Positions 1 to 8,162 of a stretch of 37,290 nucleotides of DNA are shown here, in pieces. The stretch is from Faecalibacter macacae. GTDB lineage: Bacteria; Bacteroidota; Bacteroidia; Flavobacteriales; Weeksellaceae. The position numbers and the translations under genes were made by a program. The stretch spans positions 1-37,290 of the forward strand of contig NZ_RDOJ01000024.1 in the NCBI RefSeq assembly GCF_003687725.1. The letters run 5' to 3'. The number at the start of each line of letters is the position of its first letter. Within the stretch, counting starts at the first letter, position 1. The notes below the pieces were generated by a model that searched no databases, was not told the DNA's origin, and saw only the letters and a program-made list of their open reading frames with translations.

Positions 1-125
1 AAAAAATCAAGACTGTAAATCTATTTGACTAAAATTAAATCTCATTTCGGAAATGAATTAAATGTCTCCTTTCAGTCACTAATTCATTTTTATCCTTCAT
101 TCTATTTAATTTTTTAACGTCATAG
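1..125 (+). repeat. Dispersed intergenic repeat, copy 1 (cut by window edge)
   Basis: This stretch closely matches the reverse complement of 21721-21843; by eye roughly 85-90 percent is identical, with few indels. It has two overlapping inverted repeats: TCATTTC (42-48) with GAAATGA (50-56), and AAATGAATTA (51-60) with TAATTCATTT (80-89). They share the AAATGA segment, so only one can form at a time. In the other copies the repeat is preceded by an AATACTTTTTT hairpin, which would lie outside the window here. No open reading frame of note covers it. Function is unknown. Confidence 0.75.
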
Positions 126-159
126 ATTTAAATGTCAGTTTATTCTATATAAAACGCTT

Positions 160-178
160 CGACAGGCTAAGCATGACA
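160..178 (+). repeat. Short dispersed repeat, CGACAGGCTAAGC type
   Basis: The sequence CGACAGGCTAAGCATGACA is a variant of the CGACAAGCTCAGAA motif found at 21887-21900 and 24056-24069. All three lie in gene-free stretches next to larger repeats. I recall such short motifs as common intergenic repeats in Flavobacteriia; that is memory, not a search. Confidence 0.5.
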
Positions 179-216
179 AATTTTTAGATCCCTGAATACT
201 GAAAGGACAGAATATG

Positions 217-258
217 GATAAAAATAAAGATGCGATTCTGAAACGAGTTCAGGAGGAC
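217..258 (+). repeat. 42-bp direct repeat, copy 1, with CTGAAACGAGTTCAG core
   Basis: It matches 513-554 at 38 of 42 positions without gaps. The 15-nt core CTGAAACGAGTTCAG (238-252) is an interrupted palindrome, CTGAA/TTCAG, and occurs again in inverted orientation at 24230-24244. Together with the repeat copies starting at 1 and near 309, it shows that 1-258 and about 309-554 are an old tandem duplication of a roughly 300-bp non-coding module. Confidence 0.7.
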
Positions 259-279
259 TTGACTTATATTATTATAGTC

Positions 280-420
280 AATACTTTTTTCCTGATAAAA
301 AAGTATTCAAAAAATCAAGGCTACGATTTTCGACGGTCAATTTACATCTCATTTCATGGAAATGATTAAATGATTCGTTTCACTCACTAATCATTTCGAA
401 CATTACATTTCGATGAATTG
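280..420 (+). repeat. Dispersed intergenic repeat, copy 2 (diverged)
   Basis: The copy starts with a perfect 11-bp hairpin, AATACTTTTTT (280-290) with AAAAAAGTATT (297-307), followed by the family opening AAAAAATCAAG. The body has diverged from copies 1 and 3 but keeps both internal inverted repeats: TCATTTC (349-355) with GAAATGA (359-365), and GAAATGATTA (359-368) with TAATCATTTC (388-397). The second pair differs from copy 1 on both arms in a way that preserves pairing. The right boundary is approximate. Confidence 0.65.
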
Positions 421-512
421 ACTCTCGTCTGCTAATCGGAAGGCCAGTTTATTTAAAAAAATGCTGCGAAAGGCTTTTGAAATTCCTCGATACCTCGAAA
501 TGACAGATTACT

Positions 513-554
513 GATAAAAATAATGATGAGATCCTGAAACAAGTTCAGGAGGAC
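513..554 (+). repeat. 42-bp direct repeat, copy 2
   Basis: Second copy of the module tail at 217-258, with 38 of 42 positions the same. Its core is CTGAAACAAGTTCAG (534-548). Confidence 0.7.
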
Positions 555-764
555 AGTTGAATAAAATACTTAGGAATGACGAACCGGTAAATATTTTATA
601 AAGAAAAAATGGAAGTGACAGCCGGGATTGATTATTTTGTAATAACTGCTTATTAAAAAGCAGGTGTTACGAAATACTTTGATGAAAGGACTCGGAAAAA
701 TGAGTTGCGTAGCAAGGAAGATTTATTTCAATTGTCATTAATAAAAATAAACCTCATCAAATAG
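555..764. other. Gene-free stretch with one long hairpin
   Basis: No coding sequence is convincing here. The clearest structure is a hairpin of arms 639-651 and 658-670 with a 6-nt loop; 12 of 13 positions can pair, one of them as G-U. No T run follows, so it is not an obvious intrinsic terminator. It may be a decayed dispersed element or part of an unrecognised small RNA. Nothing else is supported. Confidence 0.3.
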
Positions 765-796
765 AATAAAAAAAGAGGTGAACAAAAGTTCACCTC
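765..796 (-). terminator. Rho-independent terminator of susCD
   Basis: GAGGTGAAC (775-783) and GTTCACCTC (788-796) form a perfect 9-bp stem with an AAAA loop. Read on the minus strand it is followed by a T run at 774-768. It lies 32 bp past the susD stop codon. Confidence 0.85.
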
Positions 797-828
797 AAAA
801 ATATTATAAAAAGTAATACTAAATTGTA

Positions 829-2259
829 TTAATTACCCCATCCTGGGTATTGTGTCATTAAACCATTTAAGTTTAATGTTGAACTTGGAATAGGTAAAAC
901 GAATAATTTATTATCTGCAGCAACACTAGAAACACCACCTTCTACGTTAGAAGTTTTAACGAATCCTAAGTTGTTACGTTTTAAGTCAAAGAAACGTTGT
1001 CCTTCTCCTAAGAATTCAATACGTTTTTCTGCTAAAATTGCAGTTAAAGCATCACCTTCGTATTGCACTCCACCACGTTCAGCAGCAAAAGCATTTAATT
1101 CAGCTAAAGCAGCTGTTCCTTGACCGATTTTAGCCATTGCTTCCCACTTGATGAATTTTGCTTCTGTTAAACGTAATACACGTACATTACCAGTAAAGTT
1201 TGTTCCGTCTACAGTTTGAGTAAATTTCTGAACATAATAACCTTTTGGCGCATCAGTTTCAGAAGCATTTTCTTGCGTAAATAAATCTTTACGAATATCT
1301 CCTTCTGCTATTGAATTGATAAAATCTGCACGGAACATTAAGTAATTCTTAGCTCCATAAGGATCGTAGAATGCAGAAATAGAACGGTTAACACCTGGGT
1401 TTGCAATTACAGACATATTGATTTCGAAAACAGTTTCTGGTTGATTATTTAATTCACCAGAAGTCGTTCCTTTGAAATAAGAATCTAATTCTGTAGCTGT
1501 AATAGTTGTATTTGTTGCTAAAACCTCATCAGCGTATTGAATTGCTTTTTGGTAATCACCAGCTTCACCACGAGTTAAGTAAGCTTTCGCTAACATTATA
1601 CGAGATGCAGTTGCAGACAAGTACCCTTTGTTTACTGTAGCTTCGTTAAATTCTGAAATACCGTTCTCTAAATCTGAAATGATTTGAGCATACGTTTCAG
1701 CTACAGTTGAACGTCCGTAATAAGCATTTGGATTGTAATTTCCTGTGTGAATTGCAATACCATATTCTTGATTAGCTCCAGAAGTTGGGTTAGCCGCATA
1801 GAAAGATGCTAAATAGTAAAATGCAATACCACGAGCAGCATACGCTTGCGCTTTATATCCCTTAACAACATCTGATTCTTCTAATTCAGAATTAATGATC
1901 ATGTTTGCCATCGCAACAACATCGTACATTTTGTTATAAATAACAAAATCGTTATTTGTATCAGATGGTGTCCACGTCATTGTATTTGTAATCTTGAAAC
2001 GACCATCATTTCTTCTAGAAATAAATGCGTTATCAGAGATTAATTCTCCTAAAATAATACCATCAGTTGCTAATGCATCGGCAGAAGCGAATTCGCTATA
2101 CATACCATTAAGAACTGAGTACATACCTTTTTCAGTTTTGATGGTAATGTTACCATCATATATAATTGTATCAACTGGCATTTCGTCTAATAAATCTTCT
2201 GAACAAGAAGAAAAAGTAGTCATAAATGCAGCGATAGCTAAAATTGTAATTTTTTTCAT
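829..2259 (-). CDS. SusD/RagB family outer-membrane lipoprotein
   Basis: A surface-exposed, substrate-binding lipoprotein that acts as a lid over the SusC channel. The 476-aa protein begins MKKITILAIAAFMTTFSSCS; the Cys at residue 19 ends a lipobox and marks the signal peptidase II site. The body has the helical, TPR-like SusD fold features and ends with the family-typical region near EKRIEFLGEGQRFFDLKR and a C-terminal YPGWGN. The frame is open further upstream, but that extension would overlap susC in another frame and remove the signal peptide, so I choose the ATG at 2259, 13 nt after the susC stop. The length is usual for the family. Substrate is unknown because no glycosidase, peptidase or regulator gene lies next to the pair. 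Confidence 0.93.
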   Translation of the reverse strand: MKKITILAIAAFMTTFSSCSEDLLDEMPVDTIIYDGNITIKTEKGMYSVLNGMYSEFASADALATDGIILGELISDNAFISRRNDGRFKITNTMTWTPSDTNNDFVIYNKMYDVVAMANMIINSELEESDVVKGYKAQAYAARGIAFYYLASFYAANPTSGANQEYGIAIHTGNYNPNAYYGRSTVAETYAQIISDLENGISEFNEATVNKGYLSATASRIMLAKAYLTRGEAGDYQKAIQYADEVLATNTTITATELDSYFKGTTSGELNNQPETVFEINMSVIANPGVNRSISAFYDPYGAKNYLMFRADFINSIAEGDIRKDLFTQENASETDAPKGYYVQKFTQTVDGTNFTGNVRVLRLTEAKFIKWEAMAKIGQGTAALAELNAFAAERGGVQYEGDALTAILAEKRIEFLGEGQRFFDLKRNNLGFVKTSNVEGGVSSVAADNKLFVLPIPSSTLNLNGLMTQYPGWGN

Positions 2260-2272
2260 TTTAATCAACTTT

Positions 2273-5200
2273 TTAAAAATCAACAGAAACACCAACAGAA
2301 ACACTACGCATAATTGGCGATGTGTAATCGTAAGTACCTTTACCTTGCCATCCGAATGAATAACCATTAGAGTTTGTCTCAGGATCAAACGTTAACTTGT
2401 CATCAAATACCCAAGTAGCTAAGTTAGTTCCACGTAAGTAAACTGTTAAGTTGCTGAATCCTGATTTTGATAATACATCACCTAAACTGTACGCTAATTT
2501 CACTTCTTTTAAACGGATGTGGTCACCATCACGTAAGAAACGAGTTGACATTTTATTAGAACCTGAACCATTTCCGTACACCTGCATTGGGTTAGAAGCT
2601 GTTGTATTTTGAGGCGTCCAGCTATCATTTAAACTTTCTCTGTACACATTGATATCGTAGTAAGCACCATCGTTATAAATGTAATTAGAGTATCTATCGA
2701 TTACAGAATATTCGAATTGTCCAGATAAGAAAACAGATAACGTTACATTTTTGTAGCTGAAATCATTTCTTAAACCTGCCATGTATTTAGGGAAAGGTGA
2801 TTTTCCTTGGAAATATTTAGACGCTTCGTTGTAGTTAGATGTAGTTTCAGTTTCTGATGCATCTGTATAGAATAATGGATTACCATTAGAAGCATCAACA
2901 CCTGCCCATCCTACCATGTAGTATTCACCAAATAAACGACCTGATTGAACAGCTTTGTTTCCTCCTTCTAAGTAGATTGCATTATTATCAGTTAAATCAC
3001 CAACTTCTGATTTATTGTAAGCAAAGTTTGCTGAAATATTCCAGTTGAAATCTCCACGGAATGGACGAACTGTAATTGTAGATTCGATACCTTTATTTAC
3101 AATTTCACCTACATTTTTCATACTTGAATCAACTGGAGATGGTGTTTCAGCAGGGATTCTTACTGGGAAAATTGCAGCTTCAGTTTTCTTGTTATAAATA
3201 TCAATCGAACCAGAAACTAATCCATTTAATACCGAATAATCTAAACCTACATTTAATTGTTGTGAAGTTTCCCAAGCTAAATCAGGATTACCAGCTTGCG
3301 CGATAATTAAAACACCTTCATCACCATAATTTCTTGTATTACTTAATGTTGAAAAACTATTGTAAGTACTTCCCCAAGAATCAGCATAAGGAATATTTCC
3401 GATTTCACCGTAGTTTGCACGTAACGTCATGTTATCTACAAAATCGATTTTTAAATCTTTGTTCATAGCCCAAGATCCACCAACAGACCAGAAAACTCCT
3501 GATTTATCGTGAATACCTAACGTTGAGTTAGAGTCACGACGAATTTGTCCGTTTAATGTATACTTACCATCTAAGATGTAGTTTAAACGTCCGAAGTAAG
3601 AAATCTGAGTCCATTTAATTTTATCACCATTGATTGATAACACTTGAGAAGCATTATTCATATAAGCACCATCTAAGATGAAATTTTGTTTTTCTTGAGA
3701 ACGTCTTTTACCGATGTGCTCTTGGTATTCCCAACCTGCGTTAGCAACAAATTCGTGACGATCACCTAATTTCTTAGAATAAGTTAATGTATTTACCCAG
3801 TTCCAATCTGTATATTGATTCTGAGACTCAAACATATACCCATTGTATCTAGCTCCATCACCGAAGTTTGGATTCCAATATAATGTTTCGTCTAAATTTT
3901 GGTATTGCGTACCAAATTGAGAGTTAAACGATAAATCATCTGTAATTTGATAATCACCATAAATTGAAGCTAAGAAAGTATTAACTGTACCTCCTACTTT
4001 ATTCTCTCTTTGTAAACCTACTGGGTTATAATCTCTATTCCCTAATAAGCTTGTATTGTAAGAACCATCTGCGTTGTAAACAGGTAATGTTGGGATAATT
4101 GCCCAACGCGTTTGCCATGGATTAGAGTAAGCTCCAGCATCAGCATATGTTTGGTTTTCTACGCGAGAGTAATTTAAGTTAGTTCCTAATTTGAAACGAT
4201 CTGATGCTTTGTGATCAACAGCTAACGACGCAGAAATACGGTCGAATTTAGAGTTGATGATTAACGGATCATTATCGTAGTAAGAAAAACCTGTACGGAA
4301 AGATGTGTTATCAGAACCTCCTGTAGCAGAGAAACTGTACGTACGAACTGTTGACATATCACGTTGAATCGCTTTTGTCCAATCTTCGTTAGTTACACCA
4401 TCCCATCCAATTACTTCGTCAGCAAAGTAGTTTTGAGCTCCTAATTGAGAAGCAAATTCTCCTGTGTTATAGAATGCTAATCCTCCCCATTTAACGAAAT
4501 CATTTGCATCTAAGAAGTCTGCTTTATCAAAAGCGATGTCTTGAATGGACATTTCTGTTGAAGCGTTGAATTTAGTTTTTTGATTGAATTTACCACGTTT
4601 AGTTTTAACCACTATAACTCCATTTGCCCCACGAGCACCATATAATGCAGTAGAAGAAGCATCTTTTAAAACAGTGATCGATTCAATTTGATTTGGATCG
4701 ATAGATGATAATGGGTTGAAAGATGTCATAACTCCAGAGTTATCATCACCTTTACCAACAACAACACCATCAATTACATATAATGGATTTGTAGTACCTA
4801 CGAAAGAACCAGCACCACGAATTGCAATAACATTAGCAGAACCTGGTTGTCCACCTCCAGTAGAAAAGTTTAAACCAGCAACACGTCCATTTAATACTTC
4901 ATCAACAGAAGCAACTGGCGTTTGTTCTAAATCGTCGCGTTTAATTGTTTCGAAAGAACCAATTTTTTGAGTAGGATCTAATTTAATAGAACCTAAAATA
5001 TTTACAGCTGCTAATTCTACAGTTTCAGTTTTCTTAGCAGCATAGCTAATAGAACCTAAATTATTAGAAGTTACAATAACTTCTTTTCCATTGATAACTA
5101 AAACGTCACCAATCTGAGCATCAATATCAAAAGCACCATCGACATCAGTATATACTACTTTATCAGTACCTTTTACAGTAACCTCAACATCAGATTCCGG

Positions 5201-5302
5201 AAAACCATCAGCGTCATTTACCACACCTGTTGTTTGAGCGTAAGCTAAAACTCCTAATCCTAGGAAAGCTAAGAAACTCAAAGATGTTAATCTTCTCTTC
5301 AT
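2273..5302 (-). CDS. SusC/RagA family TonB-linked outer-membrane protein
   Basis: A 1009-aa TonB-dependent transporter that imports a ligand captured by the downstream SusD. Domains in order: signal peptide (about 1-22, cleaved near AYAQ), a carboxypeptidase-D-regulatory-like beta-sandwich (about 23-95), a plug domain, then a 22-strand barrel ending SVGVSVDF, with a terminal Phe as expected for BAM insertion. The SusC signature region near residues 200-235 reads DPNQIESITVLKDASSTALY followed by GARGANG. At just over 1,000 residues it lies in the usual SusC range, and I see no N-terminal anti-sigma-interacting (STN) domain. It is first in a two-gene operon. The ligand cannot be told from sequence. 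Confidence 0.95.
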   Translation of the reverse strand: MKRRLTSLSFLAFLGLGVLAYAQTTGVVNDADGFPESDVEVTVKGTDKVVYTDVDGAFDIDAQIGDVLVINGKEVIVTSNNLGSISYAAKKTETVELAAVNILGSIKLDPTQKIGSFETIKRDDLEQTPVASVDEVLNGRVAGLNFSTGGGQPGSANVIAIRGAGSFVGTTNPLYVIDGVVVGKGDDNSGVMTSFNPLSSIDPNQIESITVLKDASSTALYGARGANGVIVVKTKRGKFNQKTKFNASTEMSIQDIAFDKADFLDANDFVKWGGLAFYNTGEFASQLGAQNYFADEVIGWDGVTNEDWTKAIQRDMSTVRTYSFSATGGSDNTSFRTGFSYYDNDPLIINSKFDRISASLAVDHKASDRFKLGTNLNYSRVENQTYADAGAYSNPWQTRWAIIPTLPVYNADGSYNTSLLGNRDYNPVGLQRENKVGGTVNTFLASIYGDYQITDDLSFNSQFGTQYQNLDETLYWNPNFGDGARYNGYMFESQNQYTDWNWVNTLTYSKKLGDRHEFVANAGWEYQEHIGKRRSQEKQNFILDGAYMNNASQVLSINGDKIKWTQISYFGRLNYILDGKYTLNGQIRRDSNSTLGIHDKSGVFWSVGGSWAMNKDLKIDFVDNMTLRANYGEIGNIPYADSWGSTYNSFSTLSNTRNYGDEGVLIIAQAGNPDLAWETSQQLNVGLDYSVLNGLVSGSIDIYNKKTEAAIFPVRIPAETPSPVDSSMKNVGEIVNKGIESTITVRPFRGDFNWNISANFAYNKSEVGDLTDNNAIYLEGGNKAVQSGRLFGEYYMVGWAGVDASNGNPLFYTDASETETTSNYNEASKYFQGKSPFPKYMAGLRNDFSYKNVTLSVFLSGQFEYSVIDRYSNYIYNDGAYYDINVYRESLNDSWTPQNTTASNPMQVYGNGSGSNKMSTRFLRDGDHIRLKEVKLAYSLGDVLSKSGFSNLTVYLRGTNLATWVFDDKLTFDPETNSNGYSFGWQGKGTYDYTSPIMRSVSVGVSVDF

Positions 5303-5703
5303 TTTCGATAAAAATTTTAAGGCGGTAAAAATGACAAGAATTAATAAACCCTTAAAATTTTATTTTAACATTACATAAACGTAAATTTTAATATTTATAA
5401 AATAATTTATTAATAATGATTATAATTGATGATTATATGAAATTTTAACAGATATTGATAAAATAACCGAAATTATTTAACCTTTTTAACCAGTAAACAG
5501 AAAATGTAACTTTAGTTAAAAAAATAAATGTTATGAATTGAAATACTTTTATTTATAACAATTACACAATAACCACCTAAAATGTATATTAATCGAATTT
5601 AAATGTATATTTATACTATTTAGAATTATTATAAGAATAATTATTAAATAAAATGCAGATTTTAACATTATAAAAATAAACACAGTATGTATAATTATTA
5701 CAT
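5303..5703. promoter_or_regulatory. AT-rich leader/promoter region of susCD with a direct repeat
   Basis: About 400 bp without a gene, separating the efflux operon terminator from susC. It must hold the susC promoter, but I find no clean TAnnTTTG box on the minus strand. It contains a perfect 10-bp direct repeat, AATGTATATT at 5581-5590 and 5602-5611, with start-to-start spacing of 21 bp (two helical turns). That geometry suits a dimeric regulator, but in such AT-rich DNA it may be chance. Confidence 0.35.
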
Positions 5704-5739
5704 AAAAAAACGGCAATAAATCAATATTGCCGTTTTTTT
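5704..5739 (-). terminator. Rho-independent terminator of the efflux operon
   Basis: ACGGCAATA and TATTGCCGT form a 9-bp stem with a short loop, flanked by A and T runs on both sides. It lies 13 bp past the stop of the membrane fusion protein gene and could also work in the opposite direction. Confidence 0.88.
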
Positions 5740-5751
5740 AATATTCTGTTA

Positions 5752-6882
5752 TTAATGTGGACCTGGTCCATTTGGTTTATCTAAATCTGTGTTCCAAATT
5801 TTGATTTGATCATTTTGTGTGATTCCTTTTTTAACTTCAACACTAACACCATCTGTAACACCAAGCGTTAAATACTTTTTCTCGTAAGTTGCATCAGCGC
5901 CTTTACCAGATTTTAACACTTCCACATAAGGTTTTTGATTTTCGTCGTAACGCAAATGTGCAGATTTAATCATTAAAACATTGTTCGCTCCTGCCGTTAT
6001 TACTTCTGCATTAGCAGAATATCCTGCTCGAATAAAATATTTAGAATCTAATTGAATTGGTGCTTTTATCTCAAACTGAACAACACCATTACTTGCAACA
6101 CCCTGAGGCGAAATAAAATCTAAAATTGCAGTAAACGTTTTATTTGGAATAGCTCCAATCGAAACATTAATCTTCATTCCTTCTTTTAATTTGCCTACCT
6201 CAGCTTCGTCAACTTTCCCTGAGAAAATCATGTTATTGATATCTGCCATTGTTGCAATTGTAGTTCCCGTTGAGAAATTATTAATTTCCTGAACCATATT
6301 TCCAATTTCGACTGGAATATCCAATATAACTCCAGAAGTTGTTGCAACAATACGTGTCGTCGCATATTTCTCTAAACCTGGCGCAACACCTGTTTGAGCT
6401 ACTTGATAATTTGCCTCAGCAGTTCGTAAGGATTGTTGAGCATTTTGATACATAGCAGTAGCATTATCAAATTCAGCTTTTGGGATTACACCTTGATTGT
6501 ATAATGTTTTTGAACGATTATATTCTTTTTGTTGCAGATTAACTTCAATTTCTGCCGAACGAATGGTTTGCAAAGCCGAGTTTAAATTTGCAACATTCGG
6601 AACTACACGAATTTCAGCAATTAACTGACCTCTTTCTACAAATTCACCTTCTGTTACATTGATTGATTTTATTACACCCGAAATATTTGGTTTAATTTCA
6701 ATCGTTTCTAAAGGTTTTACTTCTCCAGTTGCAACAGCTTTCACTTCTATATTTCCAACTGTTGGTTTTGTCACTTCGTACACTTGATTGTCTTGGCTAT
6801 TTTTCTTACCAAAATATGCAATCACACCAATAACAAGTGCAATAAACAAAACTATACCTACAATTTTTAGAACTTTTTTCAT
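5752..6882 (-). CDS. Efflux periplasmic adaptor (HlyD/MacA-like membrane fusion protein)
   Basis: A 376-aa adaptor linking an inner-membrane transporter to an outer-membrane channel. It has an N-terminal membrane anchor (about residues 7-24), a lipoyl/barrel-sandwich half near residues 50-90 (including GVIKSINVTEGEFVERGQLI), a coiled-coil hairpin (about 95-165), the second lipoyl half near TTSGVILDIPVEIGNMV, and a beta-barrel domain. It is last of four genes in the order ATPase, permease, permease, adaptor, and starts 26 nt after the second permease. This marks it as the MacA-like part of an ABC pump, not an RND pump. The substrate (peptide, lipid, antibiotic) is not evident. No TolC homologue is in the window. 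Confidence 0.9.
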   Translation of the reverse strand: MKKVLKIVGIVLFIALVIGVIAYFGKKNSQDNQVYEVTKPTVGNIEVKAVATGEVKPLETIEIKPNISGVIKSINVTEGEFVERGQLIAEIRVVPNVANLNSALQTIRSAEIEVNLQQKEYNRSKTLYNQGVIPKAEFDNATAMYQNAQQSLRTAEANYQVAQTGVAPGLEKYATTRIVATTSGVILDIPVEIGNMVQEINNFSTGTTIATMADINNMIFSGKVDEAEVGKLKEGMKINVSIGAIPNKTFTAILDFISPQGVASNGVVQFEIKAPIQLDSKYFIRAGYSANAEVITAGANNVLMIKSAHLRYDENQKPYVEVLKSGKGADATYEKKYLTLGVTDGVSVEVKKGITQNDQIKIWNTDLDKPNGPGPH

Positions 6883-6908
6883 TCTATATAACTCTATTTC
6901 TTAATAAA

Positions 6909-8162
6909 TTATTCATCTCTCAAAGCATCAATTGGCTTAATTGAAATTGCACGTTGAGCCGGTATTAAACCTGCAAAAGTTGCCATTACTACCATAATTG
7001 CCAATGCCACAAACAACGTAAACAAATCTATTGATGCATTATAAATAGGAATACTATCGTTTCCTGGAATTATCACTTCGTTCAAAAACATCAAAATTAA
7101 TCCCGCGCCAACAATTCCTGCTAAACCTGCTATTAACGTTAAAACTACAGACTCTAATAAAATTTGACCTCGAATTTGTGATGGAATCGCTCCTAAAGCA
7201 CGACGAATTCCAAATTCTTTAGTTCGTTCAGAAACGGTAATCAATAAAATACTCGAAATCGCAATTACTCCCGAAAACAAAGTCATCGCTCCTACTACAA
7301 TCGCAAGAAATTGCATTCCTTTTACGAATTTCATGATTTTACCTAACATTTCTCCTAAGTTAAATCCTCCTAAACCTTGATCATCTTCGGGCGCAATATT
7401 TTTAACCTCTTTTAAATGATTTTTTAATTGTTTTTCAAATTGAACAATATCATATTCATTTGGAATACTTAATGACAAATATTGAATTTTCTCTCCTTGA
7501 TTATACACCTTTTGAAAAGTTGTAAACGGAATAAAAATCTGATCTTTTGATTCTACTGGCGATGAAGGCGAATCATATATTCCAACAATTGTATAATAAC
7601 TATCTGAAATACGAATTTGTTTTCCTAATGGGTTTTCATCCTTCGGAAAGAAATTTTCAAACACTTCAATTCCAAGAACACAAACTTTCGTTTCATTTTT
7701 TATATCATCTTCATCAATAAATCGACCTTTTATGATGTCTTTACCAAACATTCTGTTTTGATCTGGATAATCTCCGTTGACATTATAAAAATTATATTTC
7801 GTACCAAAAGCAACAACAGAATTAGGATTCATGTTACGAGGAGCAATTAAAGAAATCTGAGGAAACTTAGCTTGAATTTGCTTTACATCACTCATCTTTA
7901 ATTCAATCATTCTACCTTTCTGAAAACCTTTATAAGGCATAGATGTTGTTCCGCCCCAAACAAATAATGAGTTGGTTGCTGCATCTGCAAGATTTCTGTC
8001 AAATCCATTTTGCATTCCGCGCGTAAGACCAAGAAGAAGTACAAAAAGGAACATTCCCCACGCTACACCTATCATTGTAAGAATGGTACGTAATTTATTT
8101 TTTCTGATTGCGGCATAAACCTCTGTCCAAGCATCTATGTCAAATAATAATTTCCAATTCAT
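6909..8162 (-). CDS. ABC transporter permease, MacB/FtsX type (second)
   Basis: A 417-aa inner-membrane permease. One N-terminal transmembrane helix (about residues 22-48) is followed by a periplasmic MacB core domain (about 50-275) and three C-terminal helices with the FtsX-type region near ERTKEFGIRRALGAIPSQI. It ends IKPIDALRDE, almost the same as the other permease (IKPIEALRDE), so the two are likely ancient duplicates forming a heterodimer. Its ATG overlaps the stop of the upstream gene by one base (TAATG), which points to translational coupling. Unlike Escherichia coli MacB, the ATPase is a separate protein. Confidence 0.92.
   Translation of the reverse strand: MNWKLLFDIDAWTEVYAAIRKNKLRTILTMIGVAWGMFLFVLLLGLTRGMQNGFDRNLADAATNSLFVWGGTTSMPYKGFQKGRMIELKMSDVKQIQAKFPQISLIAPRNMNPNSVVAFGTKYNFYNVNGDYPDQNRMFGKDIIKGRFIDEDDIKNETKVCVLGIEVFENFFPKDENPLGKQIRISDSYYTIVGIYDSPSSPVESKDQIFIPFTTFQKVYNQGEKIQYLSLSIPNEYDIVQFEKQLKNHLKEVKNIAPEDDQGLGGFNLGEMLGKIMKFVKGMQFLAIVVGAMTLFSGVIAISSILLITVSERTKEFGIRRALGAIPSQIRGQILLESVVLTLIAGLAGIVGAGLILMFLNEVIIPGNDSIPIYNASIDLFTLFVALAIMVVMATFAGLIPAQRAISIKPIDALRDE

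Noticed and set aside
1-828. CRISPR array or tRNA/rRNA remnants in the repeat block
   Set aside because: Repeats are too few, unequal in spacing and internally palindromic; no cloverleaf or rRNA-like sequence was seen.
1994-2359. A plus-strand frame of 121 codons across the susD/susC junction
   Set aside because: It is the antisense shadow of two well-supported genes and has no family resemblance.
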